A stretch of 64,000 bases of DNA from Bacillota bacterium (GTDB lineage Bacteria; Bacillota; Clostridia; Christensenellales; Borkfalkiaceae). Numbering within the stretch: the stretch's first letter is position 1; each line of letters starts with the position of its first letter. The notes under the pieces were generated by a model. It was not told where the DNA came from. It did not search any database and saw only the letters and a program-made list of their open reading frames with translations. Below, piece after piece: positions 8,731-17,521 of this stretch. The stretch covers positions 1 to 64,000 of the forward strand of contig QAKE01000084.1 of the NCBI GenBank assembly GCA_003343995.1. The letters are read 5' to 3'. The translations under genes were made by a program, and so were the position numbers.

Positions 8731-8990
8731 AAATCAGCGAGCAGCATATTCGTTACTTTCTGCATATAAAATTATCAAATAAATGACTTTAAAAATAAAG
8801 TTATGTAAAACACTTGAAAATTAAAAAACGATGTGCTATACTCTTGAAAAAAAGTAGTATAGAAATGATTTTCTATTTTATATTCTTTTTACCATAATTA
8901 AAGTATATCCATAATAGGATAAAGTCAAGTAATTTATAATTAAACAGTGTATAATTAAATCAAGAGAATAAAACTATTAGGAGTACGGCA
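8731..8990. other. AT-rich intergenic island with repeats
   Basis: About 260 bp, markedly AT-rich against the GC-rich surroundings. It holds a promoter (8814-8842), an inverted repeat ATAGAAA-TGAT-TTTCTAT (8859-8876), and the 9-mer ATAATTAAA three times (8894, 8936, 8951). No open frame or recognisable RNA gene was found. The leader to the next gene would be about 140 nt, long enough for regulation. Confidence 0.6.
8814..8842 (+). promoter_or_regulatory. Extended -10 promoter for the 93-aa protein gene
   Basis: TTGAAA (8814-8819), 17-bp spacer, TATACT (8837-8842) preceded by TGC, an extended -10. The predicted start lies about 140 nt before the ATG at 8991. Confidence 0.7.
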
Positions 8991-9272
8991 ATGATTTCCA
9001 TTTTATATTCTTTTTACCTGCAATACCGCCGCGATCATCCGCTCGACATGGAAAATGATGAGGAGCTTAAGCAAAACCGCACGGATTTCGAGCAATACAG
9101 CGCCGAGCTTTCTTCCCGATTGAACGGGGAGGATAAGGAGATTTTGCGTCATTTGCTTATGGCGGCGGAGGACTATTTCGACTTAAAGGCGTCCGTTATG
9201 AACGAGGACTGTTTGCTCACCGGCGTTAAAATCGGCATGCAAATCGGGGAGTCCTCCGATTTGGCGCGATAG
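8991..9272 (+). CDS. small acidic hypothetical protein
   Basis: 93 aa, unrecognised with certainty. It is acidic and helical, with a predicted helix-rich core (EDKEILRHLLMAAEDYFD) and a C-terminal GVKIGMQIGES stretch reminiscent of small Clostridia proteins such as DUF6809, but this is a weak resemblance. No signal peptide, Cys cluster or membrane segment. A ribosome site (TAGGAG) precedes the ATG. It is monocistronic: own promoter, long AT-rich leader and a terminator right after. Confidence 0.7.
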   Translation: MISILYSFYLQYRRDHPLDMENDEELKQNRTDFEQYSAELSSRLNGEDKEILRHLLMAAEDYFDLKASVMNEDCLLTGVKIGMQIGESSDLAR

Positions 9273-9290
9273 GGCTTTTTCAAAAAAACA

Positions 9291-9320
9291 GCGGCGCACG
9301 TAAAACGTGCGCCGCGCTCT
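9291..9320. terminator. bidirectional intrinsic terminator
   Basis: An 11-bp perfect stem (9291-9301 with 9305-9315), loop AAA, flanked by A-rich sequence on the left and CTCTTTT on the right. It can end both the 93-aa gene (+) and the converging ung-phosphoglycerate mutase unit (-). Confidence 0.8.
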
Positions 9321-9378
9321 TTTGCAGGTTCTTCTTTTGTACGTCTTAAATCCTTCGTACGTCAAAAGCATTTGTATT

Positions 9379-10602
9379 TCATTTGTTTTTCAAAGGTACA
9401 TTCAAAAATTTCTTCATCAGTTCGCAGCCCCGTTCAACGTATATGCCCGTCGCTTTCGCCGCTTTTTCGCTGTACAGCGCCGCGCCGCTCTGCGTTTCGC
9501 CGCTGCGATAAAGCAGGTAGGGCACGGGGTCGGAAACGTGCGTTTTCACCGCAATCGGCGTGGGGTGGTCGGGCATGACGAGCAGAGAAAACGGTTCGCC
9601 CCGCTTTTCCAGCTCGGTTTTCAAAAATCCCACAACCTTTTCGTCGATTTGCTCGACGGACCAAATTTTATGTTCCGTATCGCCCTGATGTCCGCATTCG
9701 TCGGGAGCCTCGATATGAATATAGCAAAAATCCGAACCGCTGTCAAGCGATTGCAGTGCCGTTCGCGCTTTTTCGCCAAAATCCGTGTGGTAGTTGCCCG
9801 TCGCGCCCTTTAAATCGGGCACGTTCATGCCCGTCAGCTTGCCGATGCCCTTCAGCAAATCCACGGCGGAAATCATCGTGCCCGTCTTGCCGAATTTTTC
9901 CTTGAACAAATCGAGTTTCGGCTTTTTTCCCGCGCCCCAGAACCACAGCGAGGTGGCGGGATTTTTGCCCTCCTGCACCCGTTTTTTGTTGACGGGGTGG
10001 TCTTTTAACAGCTCGAAGGAGCGTTTCATCAAATCGAAATAAAGTTCCGCGTGCGCGCCCTTCGGCAGGTAATCGGCGATTTTCCTGCCGGAAATATCGT
10101 GCGGGGGGGTGAATTTCGTGTCGTTTTCGCCGTTTTCCACCACAAGACAGTGGCGGTAGCTCACGCCCGCGTATAACTTCAAGGAATCGTTTCCGAGGCG
10201 TTCGGCGAGATATTCCACGAGGATTTTCGCCTCCGCGCTGGAAATTTCCCCCGCGGAATAGTCGGTCATCGTCATCGTTTCGTAGCTGTTCCCGCCCGAA
10301 AGGGTAACGAGGTTGGCGCGGAGCGTCAAATCGGTTTCCTTCAGCGCGATGCCGATGCTCGCCGCCTCCAAGGGGGAGCGCCCCGTATAATACGCGGCGG
10401 GATCGTAGCCGAGCACCGAAAGGTTCGCCACGTCGCTGCCCGCGGGCATGCCGTCGGGCACGGTTTTGCAAAGCCCCACTTCCGAAACGCGGGCGAGCGC
10501 GTCGATATTCGGTTTATAAGCGCGTTCCAAGGGCGTTTCGCCGTTCAAGGCGGCAATGGGGAAATCCGCCATGCCGTCGCCTAAAATCACTACGTATTTC
10601 AT
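9379..10602 (-). CDS. cofactor-independent phosphoglycerate mutase, archaeal-type (ApgM) family
   Basis: 407 aa, alkaline phosphatase superfamily. ApgM interconverts 3- and 2-phosphoglycerate with two metal ions and a phosphoserine intermediate. The N-terminal ILGDGMAD metal site, AGSDVANLSVLGYDP with likely nucleophile S56, and the late CYIHIEAPDECGHQGD and MPDHPTP metal motifs are present. Start set at 10602: it overlaps the ung stop (ATGA) and has AAAGG upstream. Bacterial relatives are also annotated as proposed type II homoserine kinases; no threonine genes lie nearby, so mutase is preferred but not proven. Confidence 0.82.
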   Translation of the reverse strand: MKYVVILGDGMADFPIAALNGETPLERAYKPNIDALARVSEVGLCKTVPDGMPAGSDVANLSVLGYDPAAYYTGRSPLEAASIGIALKETDLTLRANLVTLSGGNSYETMTMTDYSAGEISSAEAKILVEYLAERLGNDSLKLYAGVSYRHCLVVENGENDTKFTPPHDISGRKIADYLPKGAHAELYFDLMKRSFELLKDHPVNKKRVQEGKNPATSLWFWGAGKKPKLDLFKEKFGKTGTMISAVDLLKGIGKLTGMNVPDLKGATGNYHTDFGEKARTALQSLDSGSDFCYIHIEAPDECGHQGDTEHKIWSVEQIDEKVVGFLKTELEKRGEPFSLLVMPDHPTPIAVKTHVSDPVPYLLYRSGETQSGAALYSEKAAKATGIYVERGCELMKKFLNVPLKNK

Positions 10603-11297
10603 ATTTCGCCTTTCGCGGAAGCCTCCGCGTCGTTTAAATTCCAGTCGATGGGCGCGATATTGTGCGCCGCAAGGTATTCGTTGCACTTTTTAAAGTGTCC
10701 GCACCCGAAAAAGCCCGCGTATGCCGAAAGGGGGCTGGGGTGCGCGCACTCCAAAATCAGGTGTTTTTTGCCGTCGATCAAGCTCTTTTTGCTGCGCGCG
10801 TTGCCGCCCCACAGCAAAAATACGAGGTTTTCCCTGCCGTCGGAAAGTTTTTTGATCACGCTGTCGGTAAAAACCTCCCAGCCCTGCCCGCGGTGGGAAT
10901 TGGCGCTGTACGCCCGCACGGTGAGCGCGGTGTTTAAAAGCAGCACGCCCCGCTTGGCCCATTTCGTCAGGTTGCCGCCGGCGGCGGGGGGAATGCCCAG
11001 CTCGTCTTGCAGCTCCTTATACATGTTCAAAAGCGAAGGCGGCGGCTGCACGCCGTCGGGCACGGAAAAGGAAAGCCCCATCGCCTGATTGGGGTTGTGG
11101 TAAGGGTCCTGCCCCAAAATCACCGCTTTCACCGCCGCAAAGGGCGTTAAACGGAAGCAGTTGAAAATGTCGTTCATCGGGGGGAAGATCCGCCGCGTGG
11201 AATATTCGCTCTTCAAAAACTCCCTCAATTTGAGATAGGAGGGGGTTTTGAAGTCCTCGCAAAGGATTTCGTCCCAGTCGTTTCCGAGTGGTTTCAT
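10599..11297 (-). CDS. ung: uracil-DNA glycosylase, family 1
   Basis: 232 aa, full length. Removes uracil from DNA to start base excision repair. The water-activating motif GQDPYHNP (D64) with uracil pocket GLSFSV, and the minor-groove loop HPSPLSAY (H186) are intact. It overlaps the phosphoglycerate mutase-like gene by four bases, so the two are translated together despite unrelated functions. Its own promoter lies in the divergent gap before dgt. Confidence 0.97.
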   Translation of the reverse strand: MKPLGNDWDEILCEDFKTPSYLKLREFLKSEYSTRRIFPPMNDIFNCFRLTPFAAVKAVILGQDPYHNPNQAMGLSFSVPDGVQPPPSLLNMYKELQDELGIPPAAGGNLTKWAKRGVLLLNTALTVRAYSANSHRGQGWEVFTDSVIKKLSDGRENLVFLLWGGNARSKKSLIDGKKHLILECAHPSPLSAYAGFFGCGHFKKCNEYLAAHNIAPIDWNLNDAEASAKGEI

Positions 11298-11306
11298 ATC
11301 TTCAAT

Positions 11307-11336
11307 ATAGTATCACAATTATCGCAAATTTGGCAA
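11307..11336 (-). promoter_or_regulatory. Promoter for ung (minus strand)
   Basis: On the minus strand TTGCCA (11331-11336), 18-bp spacer, TACTAT (11307-11312) with an upstream TG. It gives a short leader to ung at 11297. No equally good promoter for dgt was found in the rest of this 147-bp gap. Confidence 0.55.
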
Positions 11337-11444
11337 GGAATTTGCGGAAAAATCCCCCCGTTTCAAAAAATTTTGCCGCAAAAAAAGGTTTTTCCGCCTT
11401 TACGGCGAATACTTTAATGGAAACTATTTTGTTAGGTCGGTTTT

Positions 11445-12440
11445 ATGAGAGAAAAAACGCTGCAAATCGAAGAAATGTTCCTTTCGCCTTTCGCCAAAAA
11501 GTCCGCCGATACGGCGGGGCGGGAGCGGGCGGAAACGCCGTGCCCCATGCGCACGGAATTTCAGCGCGACCGCGACAGGATCATTCACTGCAAGTCCTTC
11601 CGTCGGCTGAAAAACAAAACGCAGGTCTTTTTCTGTCCGGAAGGGGATAATTACCGCACGCGGCTCACCCACACGATAGACGTAACGCAGATCGCCCGCA
11701 GCATCGCCCGCGCGCTCAGCTTGAACGAGGATTTAACGGAGGCGATCGCCCTCGGGCACGATTTGGGGCACACGCCCTTCGGTCACAGCGGCGAGCGCGT
11801 TTTGGATAAACTTTCGCCCTACGGGTTCAAGCACAACGAGCAGAGCCTCCGCGTGGTGGAATTTCTGGAAAACGACGGGCAGGGGCTCAACCTCACGCGG
11901 GAGGTTAAGGACGGCATTCTCAACCATAAAGTGTCCTTAAAGCCGCAAACGCTCGAAGGGCGCGCCGTATCGATTTCCGATTGGATCGCCTACATCAACC
12001 ACGACATCGACGACGCGATTCACGGCGGGCTGATTGCCCCCGAGGATTTGCCGAAGGACGCGGTGAAGGTGTTGGGAAAAACCTCCCGCGAGCGCATCAA
12101 CTCGATGATTTTTTCTATCTACCGCGCCAGCGAAAACAAGCCGCGGGTGGAAATGGAGCCGGAAATTTTGGAAGCGACGAAAATCCTTCGGGAATTTATG
12201 TTTTCGGAAGTGTATTTTTCCAAAACGGCGATGGCGGAGGAGGAGAAGGCGGAGCGCATGCTCACGGGCATGTACGAATATTTCGCCGCGCACCCCGATA
12301 AACTGCCGCCCTTTTACATCGGTCTGGCGTACAGGCACGGGGTGGACAAGAGCATCTGCGATTACATATCGTCCATGTCGGATAAATACGCCTATTACGT
12401 TTACGAAAATATTTTCATTCCCAAAACTTGGGGGCTTTGA
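11445..12440 (+). CDS. dgt: dGTPase-like HD-domain triphosphohydrolase
   Basis: 331 aa, the short dGTPase-like form common in Firmicutes. Hydrolyses dNTPs to nucleoside and triphosphate, limiting dNTP pools. HD-domain metal ligands are visible: H76 (RLTHT), H105-D106 (GHDLGHTPFGHSGE) and the later D in ISDWIAYINHD. First gene of the overlapping dgt-DUF1294-gtrA-dnaG-rpoD run, an order common near dnaG in Clostridia. The next ATG overlaps its TGA by one base. Only a weak ribosome site precedes the start. Confidence 0.93.
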   Translation: MREKTLQIEEMFLSPFAKKSADTAGRERAETPCPMRTEFQRDRDRIIHCKSFRRLKNKTQVFFCPEGDNYRTRLTHTIDVTQIARSIARALSLNEDLTEAIALGHDLGHTPFGHSGERVLDKLSPYGFKHNEQSLRVVEFLENDGQGLNLTREVKDGILNHKVSLKPQTLEGRAVSISDWIAYINHDIDDAIHGGLIAPEDLPKDAVKVLGKTSRERINSMIFSIYRASENKPRVEMEPEILEATKILREFMFSEVYFSKTAMAEEEKAERMLTGMYEYFAAHPDKLPPFYIGLAYRHGVDKSICDYISSMSDKYAYYVYENIFIPKTWGL

Positions 12441-12718
12441 TGAGCGTTTACGATATCGTTTTCGCGGCGTATCTCGCCATAGTGAATTTCGCCGCGTTTT
12501 GCATGATGGGCGCGGACAAGCGCCGCGCGAAAAAAGGCAAATGGCGCATATCGGAACGCGCGCTGTTTTTACCCGCGCTGCTCTTCGGGGCGGCGGGCGG
12601 CACGGCGGGCATGCTGGCGTTCCGCCACAAAACCAAACATAAAAAATTCACCGTCGCGTTTCCGCTGCTGACGGCTGCCGAAATCGTTCTGGGGGCGTTG
12701 ATTTTTACATGGATATAG
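12440..12718 (+). CDS. DUF1294 family small membrane protein
   Basis: 92 aa with three hydrophobic segments. It has the DUF1294 pattern: MGADKRRAKKGKWRISE, then a GAAGGTAG helix and FRHKTKHKKF. Function of the family is unknown. ATG 12440 overlaps the dgt stop (TGATG), and its own end overlaps the next gene by ten bases, so translation is coupled across this operon. Confidence 0.85.
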   Translation: MSVYDIVFAAYLAIVNFAAFCMMGADKRRAKKGKWRISERALFLPALLFGAAGGTAGMLAFRHKTKHKKFTVAFPLLTAAEIVLGALIFTWI

Positions 12719-13221
12719 AAGAAAAAGCCGCTTCGGCGGAAAAAGAGGAGAAAACGGCGGAAGAAAAACCCGTTCTCACGAAAAAAGAACGCTTCGTGCA
12801 GGCGGTCAAGTTCGTGGCGTTTTCCGCGTCCGCGGGCGTCATTCAGATCGGCTCTTTCGCCCTTTTGGATTTATTGATGCCGGCAAACGAGCTGCATTGG
12901 CTGAAATATTTGATATCGCTCGTGCTGTCGGTTTTGTGGAATTTCACTTTAAATAGGGAATTTACCTTTAAATCGGCGGCGAACGTGCCGGCGGCGATGC
13001 TGAAAGTGTTCGGCTATTACTGCGTGTTCACGCCGCTCACCCTCTGGTGGGGGCAGTCGCTCGTCAACGACTACGGCTGGAACGACTTTTTGGTGGAGGC
13101 GCTCACGATGGTTCTGAATATGGTTACGGAATTTCTGTTCTGCACGTTTGTCGTTTACCGAAACAGTATGAATACCAAAAAAAAGAGGAATACTGATAAA
13201 AATACCGAGGAGGAGCAATGA
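12709..13221 (+). CDS. GtrA family membrane protein
   Basis: 170 aa. A charged N-terminal tail (about 1-30) is followed by four transmembrane segments with the GtrA pattern (VKFVAFSASAGVIQ, LWNFTLNREFTF). GtrA-like proteins help flip or transfer lipid-linked sugars for wall or O-antigen glycosylation. The gene overlaps DUF1294 upstream and dnaG downstream (ATGA), an unusual place for a glycan protein but consistent with dense packing. Specific partner glycosyltransferase not visible here. Confidence 0.85.
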   Translation: MDIEEKAASAEKEEKTAEEKPVLTKKERFVQAVKFVAFSASAGVIQIGSFALLDLLMPANELHWLKYLISLVLSVLWNFTLNREFTFKSAANVPAAMLKVFGYYCVFTPLTLWWGQSLVNDYGWNDFLVEALTMVLNMVTEFLFCTFVVYRNSMNTKKKRNTDKNTEEEQ

Positions 13222-14984
13222 GAGGCTACGACGAAAAGATCATCGACGAAATCAAGAGCAAAAACGACCTCGTTTCCGTCATTTCGTCGTATATGCCGCT
13301 GGAACAGCGGGGGCGCAGTTTTTGGGGCAGATGTCCCTTTCATCACGAAAAAACGCCTTCCTTCTGCGTGAACGGCACGGATAATTTCTATTATTGCTTC
13401 GGCTGTCATAAGAGCGGGGACGTGATCAGCTTCGTCATGGAAATCGAGGGGATCGATTTTTCCGACGCGGTGAAACTGCTCGCCCAAAAGGCGGGCATCA
13501 CCCTGCCCGAACGTGGCGAAAACGACGAAAACGTGCGCCGCAGCAAGGAAAAAAAGGAAAAGCTGTACGCCATCTTAAAGGACGCCGCGCATTTTTATTA
13601 CAACTACCTCAAAAGCGGGGACGAGGCGGCGGATAAATTTCTCCTCTATCTCGGCAAGCGGGGGGTGAACGGCGCGACGGTGAAAAAATTCGGCATCGGC
13701 GCCTCGCCCGACTTCAACGCCCTGCCGGCGTATCTCAAAAGAAAAGGGTACGCTTACGAGGACATGGCGGAGGCGGGCGTCGTCGGCGAAAAAAACGGGC
13801 GGTATTACGACGCGCTCGGCGGGCGGCTGATCATTCCCGTCATCAATCAGATGAATCAGGTGGTGGCGTTCTGCGGGCGCATTTTGGAGGACAAGGGGTT
13901 CGCAAAATACGTCAACACGCGGGAAACGGCGGTGTTTTCCAAGGGGAGCACGCTGTTTAACATCAACAATCTCAAAAAGCTGAAAAACGAGGTCGGCGTG
14001 AAAAACGCGATCATGGTGGAAGGGCACATGGACGTCGTATCCCTCGTCGCCGCGGGGTTTGAAAACGCGGTGGCGAGCATGGGTACGTCGCTCACCAAGG
14101 ATCAGGCGCGGCTGTTGAAGCGCTACACCGATACCGTGCTCATCAGTTACGACGGCGATTTCGCGGGGCAGAAAGCCGCGGTGCGCGGTCTGGAAATCTT
14201 AAAGGACGAGGGGCTGAACGTCAAGGTGGTCACCCTGCCCGACGGCATGGACCCCGACGACGTCGTGCAAAAACAGGGCAAAGCGGCGTACGAAGCGCTT
14301 CTGGAAAGCGCGAAACCGCTCATCGACTTTAAATTGGACGTGTTGAAGCGCACCTACGACATCGGCGATACCGAGGGCAAGCGCAAATTCGTCGCCGAGG
14401 CGATGAAGGTCGTGCGGGAAAGCCCCGCCGCCGCGGAGCGGGAGGATTTATTAAAGGAAATCCGCTCGATGACGGGCATCACCTACGAATCGCTGAAACG
14501 CGATCTGGAAAACGCCGAACAGCCCGCGCCCGTCAAGGCGGAAATCGCGCCCATCGAGGCGAAGGAAAAGAATTTGCAAGCCGAGCGGTACGTGCTGGCG
14601 AGCCTGCTCTTTTCCAAAAAATACGCGGAAAATTTTCAGCTCGGGGAGGTGCGCTTCACCCACCCCGTGCACGCGGAAATATACGATTATCTGGCGGAAT
14701 GTAAAAAAGAGGGGAAAACTCCCAAGCCCAACGTGCTTTACGATATCGTCGAAGGGGAGGATCGGGCGGAGCTTTCCGCCGTGCTGGCGCTCGAGCTTAC
14801 CGAGCGCAGGGACTATGACGAGGCGCGGTATTTCGACGACTGCGTGAAAACGCTCAAACGCGGCAATCTGGAGCGGGAAATCGAAACGCTGACGAAACTT
14901 TCCGAAAGCGAAACGGATATCGAACGCCGCAAAGAACTGGTAAAACGACTGATGGAGAGCGTGTCGGCGCTCAACAGACTTTAG
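13218..14984 (+). CDS. dnaG: DNA primase
   Basis: 588 aa, full length. Makes RNA primers for replication. N-terminal CHC2 zinc finger with C39, H42, C60 and C63 (CPFHHEKTPSF..CFGCH), the RNA polymerase domain, a TOPRIM centre with E268 (MVEGHMDV) and the SYDGDFAG acidic motif, then the C-terminal helicase-binding domain. ATGA overlap with gtrA. Followed 17 bp later by rpoD, the classical macromolecular synthesis arrangement. Confidence 0.97.
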   Translation: MRGYDEKIIDEIKSKNDLVSVISSYMPLEQRGRSFWGRCPFHHEKTPSFCVNGTDNFYYCFGCHKSGDVISFVMEIEGIDFSDAVKLLAQKAGITLPERGENDENVRRSKEKKEKLYAILKDAAHFYYNYLKSGDEAADKFLLYLGKRGVNGATVKKFGIGASPDFNALPAYLKRKGYAYEDMAEAGVVGEKNGRYYDALGGRLIIPVINQMNQVVAFCGRILEDKGFAKYVNTRETAVFSKGSTLFNINNLKKLKNEVGVKNAIMVEGHMDVVSLVAAGFENAVASMGTSLTKDQARLLKRYTDTVLISYDGDFAGQKAAVRGLEILKDEGLNVKVVTLPDGMDPDDVVQKQGKAAYEALLESAKPLIDFKLDVLKRTYDIGDTEGKRKFVAEAMKVVRESPAAAEREDLLKEIRSMTGITYESLKRDLENAEQPAPVKAEIAPIEAKEKNLQAERYVLASLLFSKKYAENFQLGEVRFTHPVHAEIYDYLAECKKEGKTPKPNVLYDIVEGEDRAELSAVLALELTERRDYDEARYFDDCVKTLKRGNLEREIETLTKLSESETDIERRKELVKRLMESVSALNRL

Positions 14985-15001
14985 GAAACAAAGGAGAACC
15001 A

Positions 15002-16048
15002 ATGGAAGGCAAATTCGACGAAATCGTAAACGAGATCATCGCGGAAAACAAAATGAAGGGCAGCGTGAGTCTGGAACAGCTTTTGGAGCGTCTGGACAAG
15101 ATCGACGCCACCCCGCAGGAAATCGAGGACGTATATATCCGCCTCGACAAGGCGAACATTCAGGTTATCAACGAGTTCGAGCGGGATAAGGAGCTGTACG
15201 ACCAGCTGCTCAAAGAGATCAGCATGGACGACCCCGTGAAGATGTATTTGAAAGACATCGGCAAGGTGGCGCTTTTAACCCCCGAGGACGAAACGGAGCT
15301 CGCCCGCCGCATGATGGACGGCGACGAGCTGGCGAAAAAACTCCTCTCGGAGGCGAACCTCCGCTTGGTGGTTTCCATCGCAAAGCGCTATATGGGCAGG
15401 GGGATGCTCTTTCTCGACCTCATTCAGGAGGGCAACCTCGGCTTGATGAAGGCGGTGGAAAAGTTCGATTATCAAAAGGGCTTTAAGTTTTCCACCTACG
15501 CCACGTGGTGGATAAAACAGGCGATCACGAGGGCGATCGCCGATCAGGCGCGCACCATCCGTATTCCCGTGCACATGGTGGAAACCATCAACAAGCAGAT
15601 CCGCGTTTCCCGCCGTCTGCTGCAGGAGCTCGGGCGCGAGCCGACGCCGGAGGAAATCGCCCGCGAAATGGGCATTTCCGAAGAGCGCGTGCGGGAAATC
15701 CAGAAAATCGCGCAGGATCCCGTTTCCCTCGAAACGCCTATCGGCGAGGAGGAGGACAGCCACCTCGGCGATTTCATCGAGGACGAGGGCAGCGCCACCC
15801 CTTCCGATGCGGTGGCGTACACCATGCTCAAAGAACAGCTGCTCGGCGTGCTCGATACCCTGACCCCCCGCGAGGAAAAGGTGCTTCGCCTGCGCTACGG
15901 CATAGACGACGGCCGCCCCAGAACGCTGGAGGAGGTGGGCAAGGAGTTCAACGTCACGCGTGAGCGCATCCGACAGATCGAGGCGAAGGCGCTGAGAAAA
16001 CTGCGCCACCCCAGCCGCAGCAAACGGCTGAAGGATTTCCTCGACTGA
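15002..16048 (+). CDS. rpoD: RNA polymerase primary sigma factor (SigA/RpoD)
   Basis: 348 aa, a compact Firmicutes-type housekeeping sigma factor. A short region 1.1-like N-terminus, then region 1.2/2 (DPVKMYLKDIG, the 2.3-2.4 YATWWIKQAITRA), region 3 (IRIPVHMVE) and region 4.2 helix-turn-helix (TLEEVGKEFNVTRERIRQIE) are all seen. It recognises the TTGACA/TATAAT-type promoters that are abundant in this window. Good AAGGAG site; its stop overlaps the trmK start. Confidence 0.97.
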   Translation: MEGKFDEIVNEIIAENKMKGSVSLEQLLERLDKIDATPQEIEDVYIRLDKANIQVINEFERDKELYDQLLKEISMDDPVKMYLKDIGKVALLTPEDETELARRMMDGDELAKKLLSEANLRLVVSIAKRYMGRGMLFLDLIQEGNLGLMKAVEKFDYQKGFKFSTYATWWIKQAITRAIADQARTIRIPVHMVETINKQIRVSRRLLQELGREPTPEEIAREMGISEERVREIQKIAQDPVSLETPIGEEEDSHLGDFIEDEGSATPSDAVAYTMLKEQLLGVLDTLTPREEKVLRLRYGIDDGRPRTLEEVGKEFNVTRERIRQIEAKALRKLRHPSRSKRLKDFLD

Positions 16049-16683
16049 TGGAACGCATCCTCGAAATCTATTCCCGCCTGCGCCCCGCGAAGGTGTTCGC
16101 CGATATCGGCTGCGATCACGGGCTCGTTGCGGAGCTCGCCGCGAAAAACGCGCTTGCGGAAAAGATTTACATAACTGATATCAGTGCCGAATGCCTGAAA
16201 AAGGCGGAAAAGCTGCTGAAACGGTTTATCGACGTCGGAACGGTGGAAAGCGTCGTCTGCGACGGATTTTCGGGCATAGAGGAGCCCGTCGACGAGGCGC
16301 TCATCGCCGGTATGGGGGGCGAGGAAATCGTCAAAATATTATCCTCGTCGGCGTATCGGTGCGAACGGTTGGTGCTGCAGCCGATGAAAAATCCCGAAAA
16401 GGTGCGCGCGTATCTCGTCGGCAACGGCTATAAAATTCTGGAGGACGTCACCTTTCGGGACGTCAAGTATTACGATATCGTCGCGGCGGAACGGGGGGAG
16501 GACGAGCTTTCGGAGGAGGAAATCCTTTTCGGAAGAACCAACCTCGCCGAGCGTCCGCAGGCGTTTATCGACAAGGTGAAGGCGGAAATCGAGGACATCG
16601 GGGAATATCTGAAAAACCCCATGAACGAAACGTCCCGCGCCGCGCTGACGGCACGGCGGGAAAAATTAAGGGGAATTTTATGA
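16048..16683 (+). CDS. trmK: tRNA (adenine(22)-N(1))-methyltransferase
   Basis: 211 aa. TrmK methylates A22 in the D-loop of tRNAs using SAM. The Rossmann motif I FADIGCDHGLVAE (about 14-26), AGMGGEEI and the C-terminal coiled helix are typical. ATG overlaps the rpoD stop (TGATG) and the end overlaps nif3 by four bases. The rpoD-trmK-nif3 order is conserved in Firmicutes (yqfN-yqfO). Confidence 0.92.
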   Translation: MERILEIYSRLRPAKVFADIGCDHGLVAELAAKNALAEKIYITDISAECLKKAEKLLKRFIDVGTVESVVCDGFSGIEEPVDEALIAGMGGEEIVKILSSSAYRCERLVLQPMKNPEKVRAYLVGNGYKILEDVTFRDVKYYDIVAAERGEDELSEEEILFGRTNLAERPQAFIDKVKAEIEDIGEYLKNPMNETSRAALTARREKLRGIL

Positions 16684-17462
16684 TTACGTTACAAGAACTT
16701 GCCGCGCAGATGGAAAAACTCTGCCCGCTTTCCTTGAGCGAGGCGTGCAAAAAAAAGGGAATGTACGATAACAGCGGACTGCTCGTTTCCCGCGCGGGCG
16801 GCGTCAACGGCGTGCTGTTTTCTTTGGATCTTAGCCGCCGCGCCGTCGCCGAGGCGGTGCACGCGGGGTGCGACTGCATCGTAACGCACCATCCCGCCAT
16901 TTACGGCGGCATGGAAAGGATTTACGAATCGGACGTCGCCGCGGGCGCGGTGTACGACGCAATTAAACGCGATATCGCGGTGTTTTCCCAGCATCTCAAT
17001 CTCGATCTGGCGGCGGGCGGTATCGACGACATGCTCGCCTACGGGCTGGGCGCCACGTCGTTTGAAACGATCGATAAGCTCGCCGAAACCGCGGGCTACG
17101 GCAAGGCGTTCACCCTTGCGCCGACGACGGCGGGGGATATTTGCGAGCGCGTGGAGCGGGAGTTCAAAACGCGCAAGTACATTTTATACGGCAGTCCCGA
17201 CAAGCGGGTGGAAACGGCGGCGAGCTTTTGCGGCGCGGGCGGTTCGGACGCGGCGGCGTACGCCGGCAAAGCCGATCTGATCGTCACTTCCGACGCCCCG
17301 CACCACGTCATCCGCGAAATCGCGGAACGGGGAGGCGCGCTGCTGCTGTTGCCGCACTACGCGGCGGAAAATTACGGTTTCAAGGCGTTTTTCGCCAAAA
17401 TGAAGGGCGCGCTGGGCGCGCGGGCGAAAGCGGAATATTTCGAAGACGAACGATATTTGTAA
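16680..17462 (+). CDS. Nif3-like dinuclear metal centre protein (YqfO/DUF34)
   Basis: 260 aa, the short form without the central PII-like insertion found in Bacillus YqfO. The family forms hexamers with a dinuclear metal site; a GTP cyclohydrolase-like or metal-chaperone role has been proposed but is unsettled. Visible ligands: THHPAIYGG, FSQHLNLD and the C-terminal PHYAAENYG in place of the usual GHxxxE. ATGA overlap with trmK, so co-translated. Confidence 0.88.
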   Translation: MITLQELAAQMEKLCPLSLSEACKKKGMYDNSGLLVSRAGGVNGVLFSLDLSRRAVAEAVHAGCDCIVTHHPAIYGGMERIYESDVAAGAVYDAIKRDIAVFSQHLNLDLAAGGIDDMLAYGLGATSFETIDKLAETAGYGKAFTLAPTTAGDICERVEREFKTRKYILYGSPDKRVETAASFCGAGGSDAAAYAGKADLIVTSDAPHHVIREIAERGGALLLLPHYAAENYGFKAFFAKMKGALGARAKAEYFEDERYL

Positions 17463-17521
17463 CGCGAGCGGCACGAGCCGCCCGCCGAAGTCGTTTTATA
17501 GTATAAATAAAGGAGAGAAAC

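Noticed and set aside
8900..8930. Possible minus-strand promoter TTGACT...TATACT in the AT-rich island
   Set aside because: The spacer is only 15 bp and no minus-strand gene follows.
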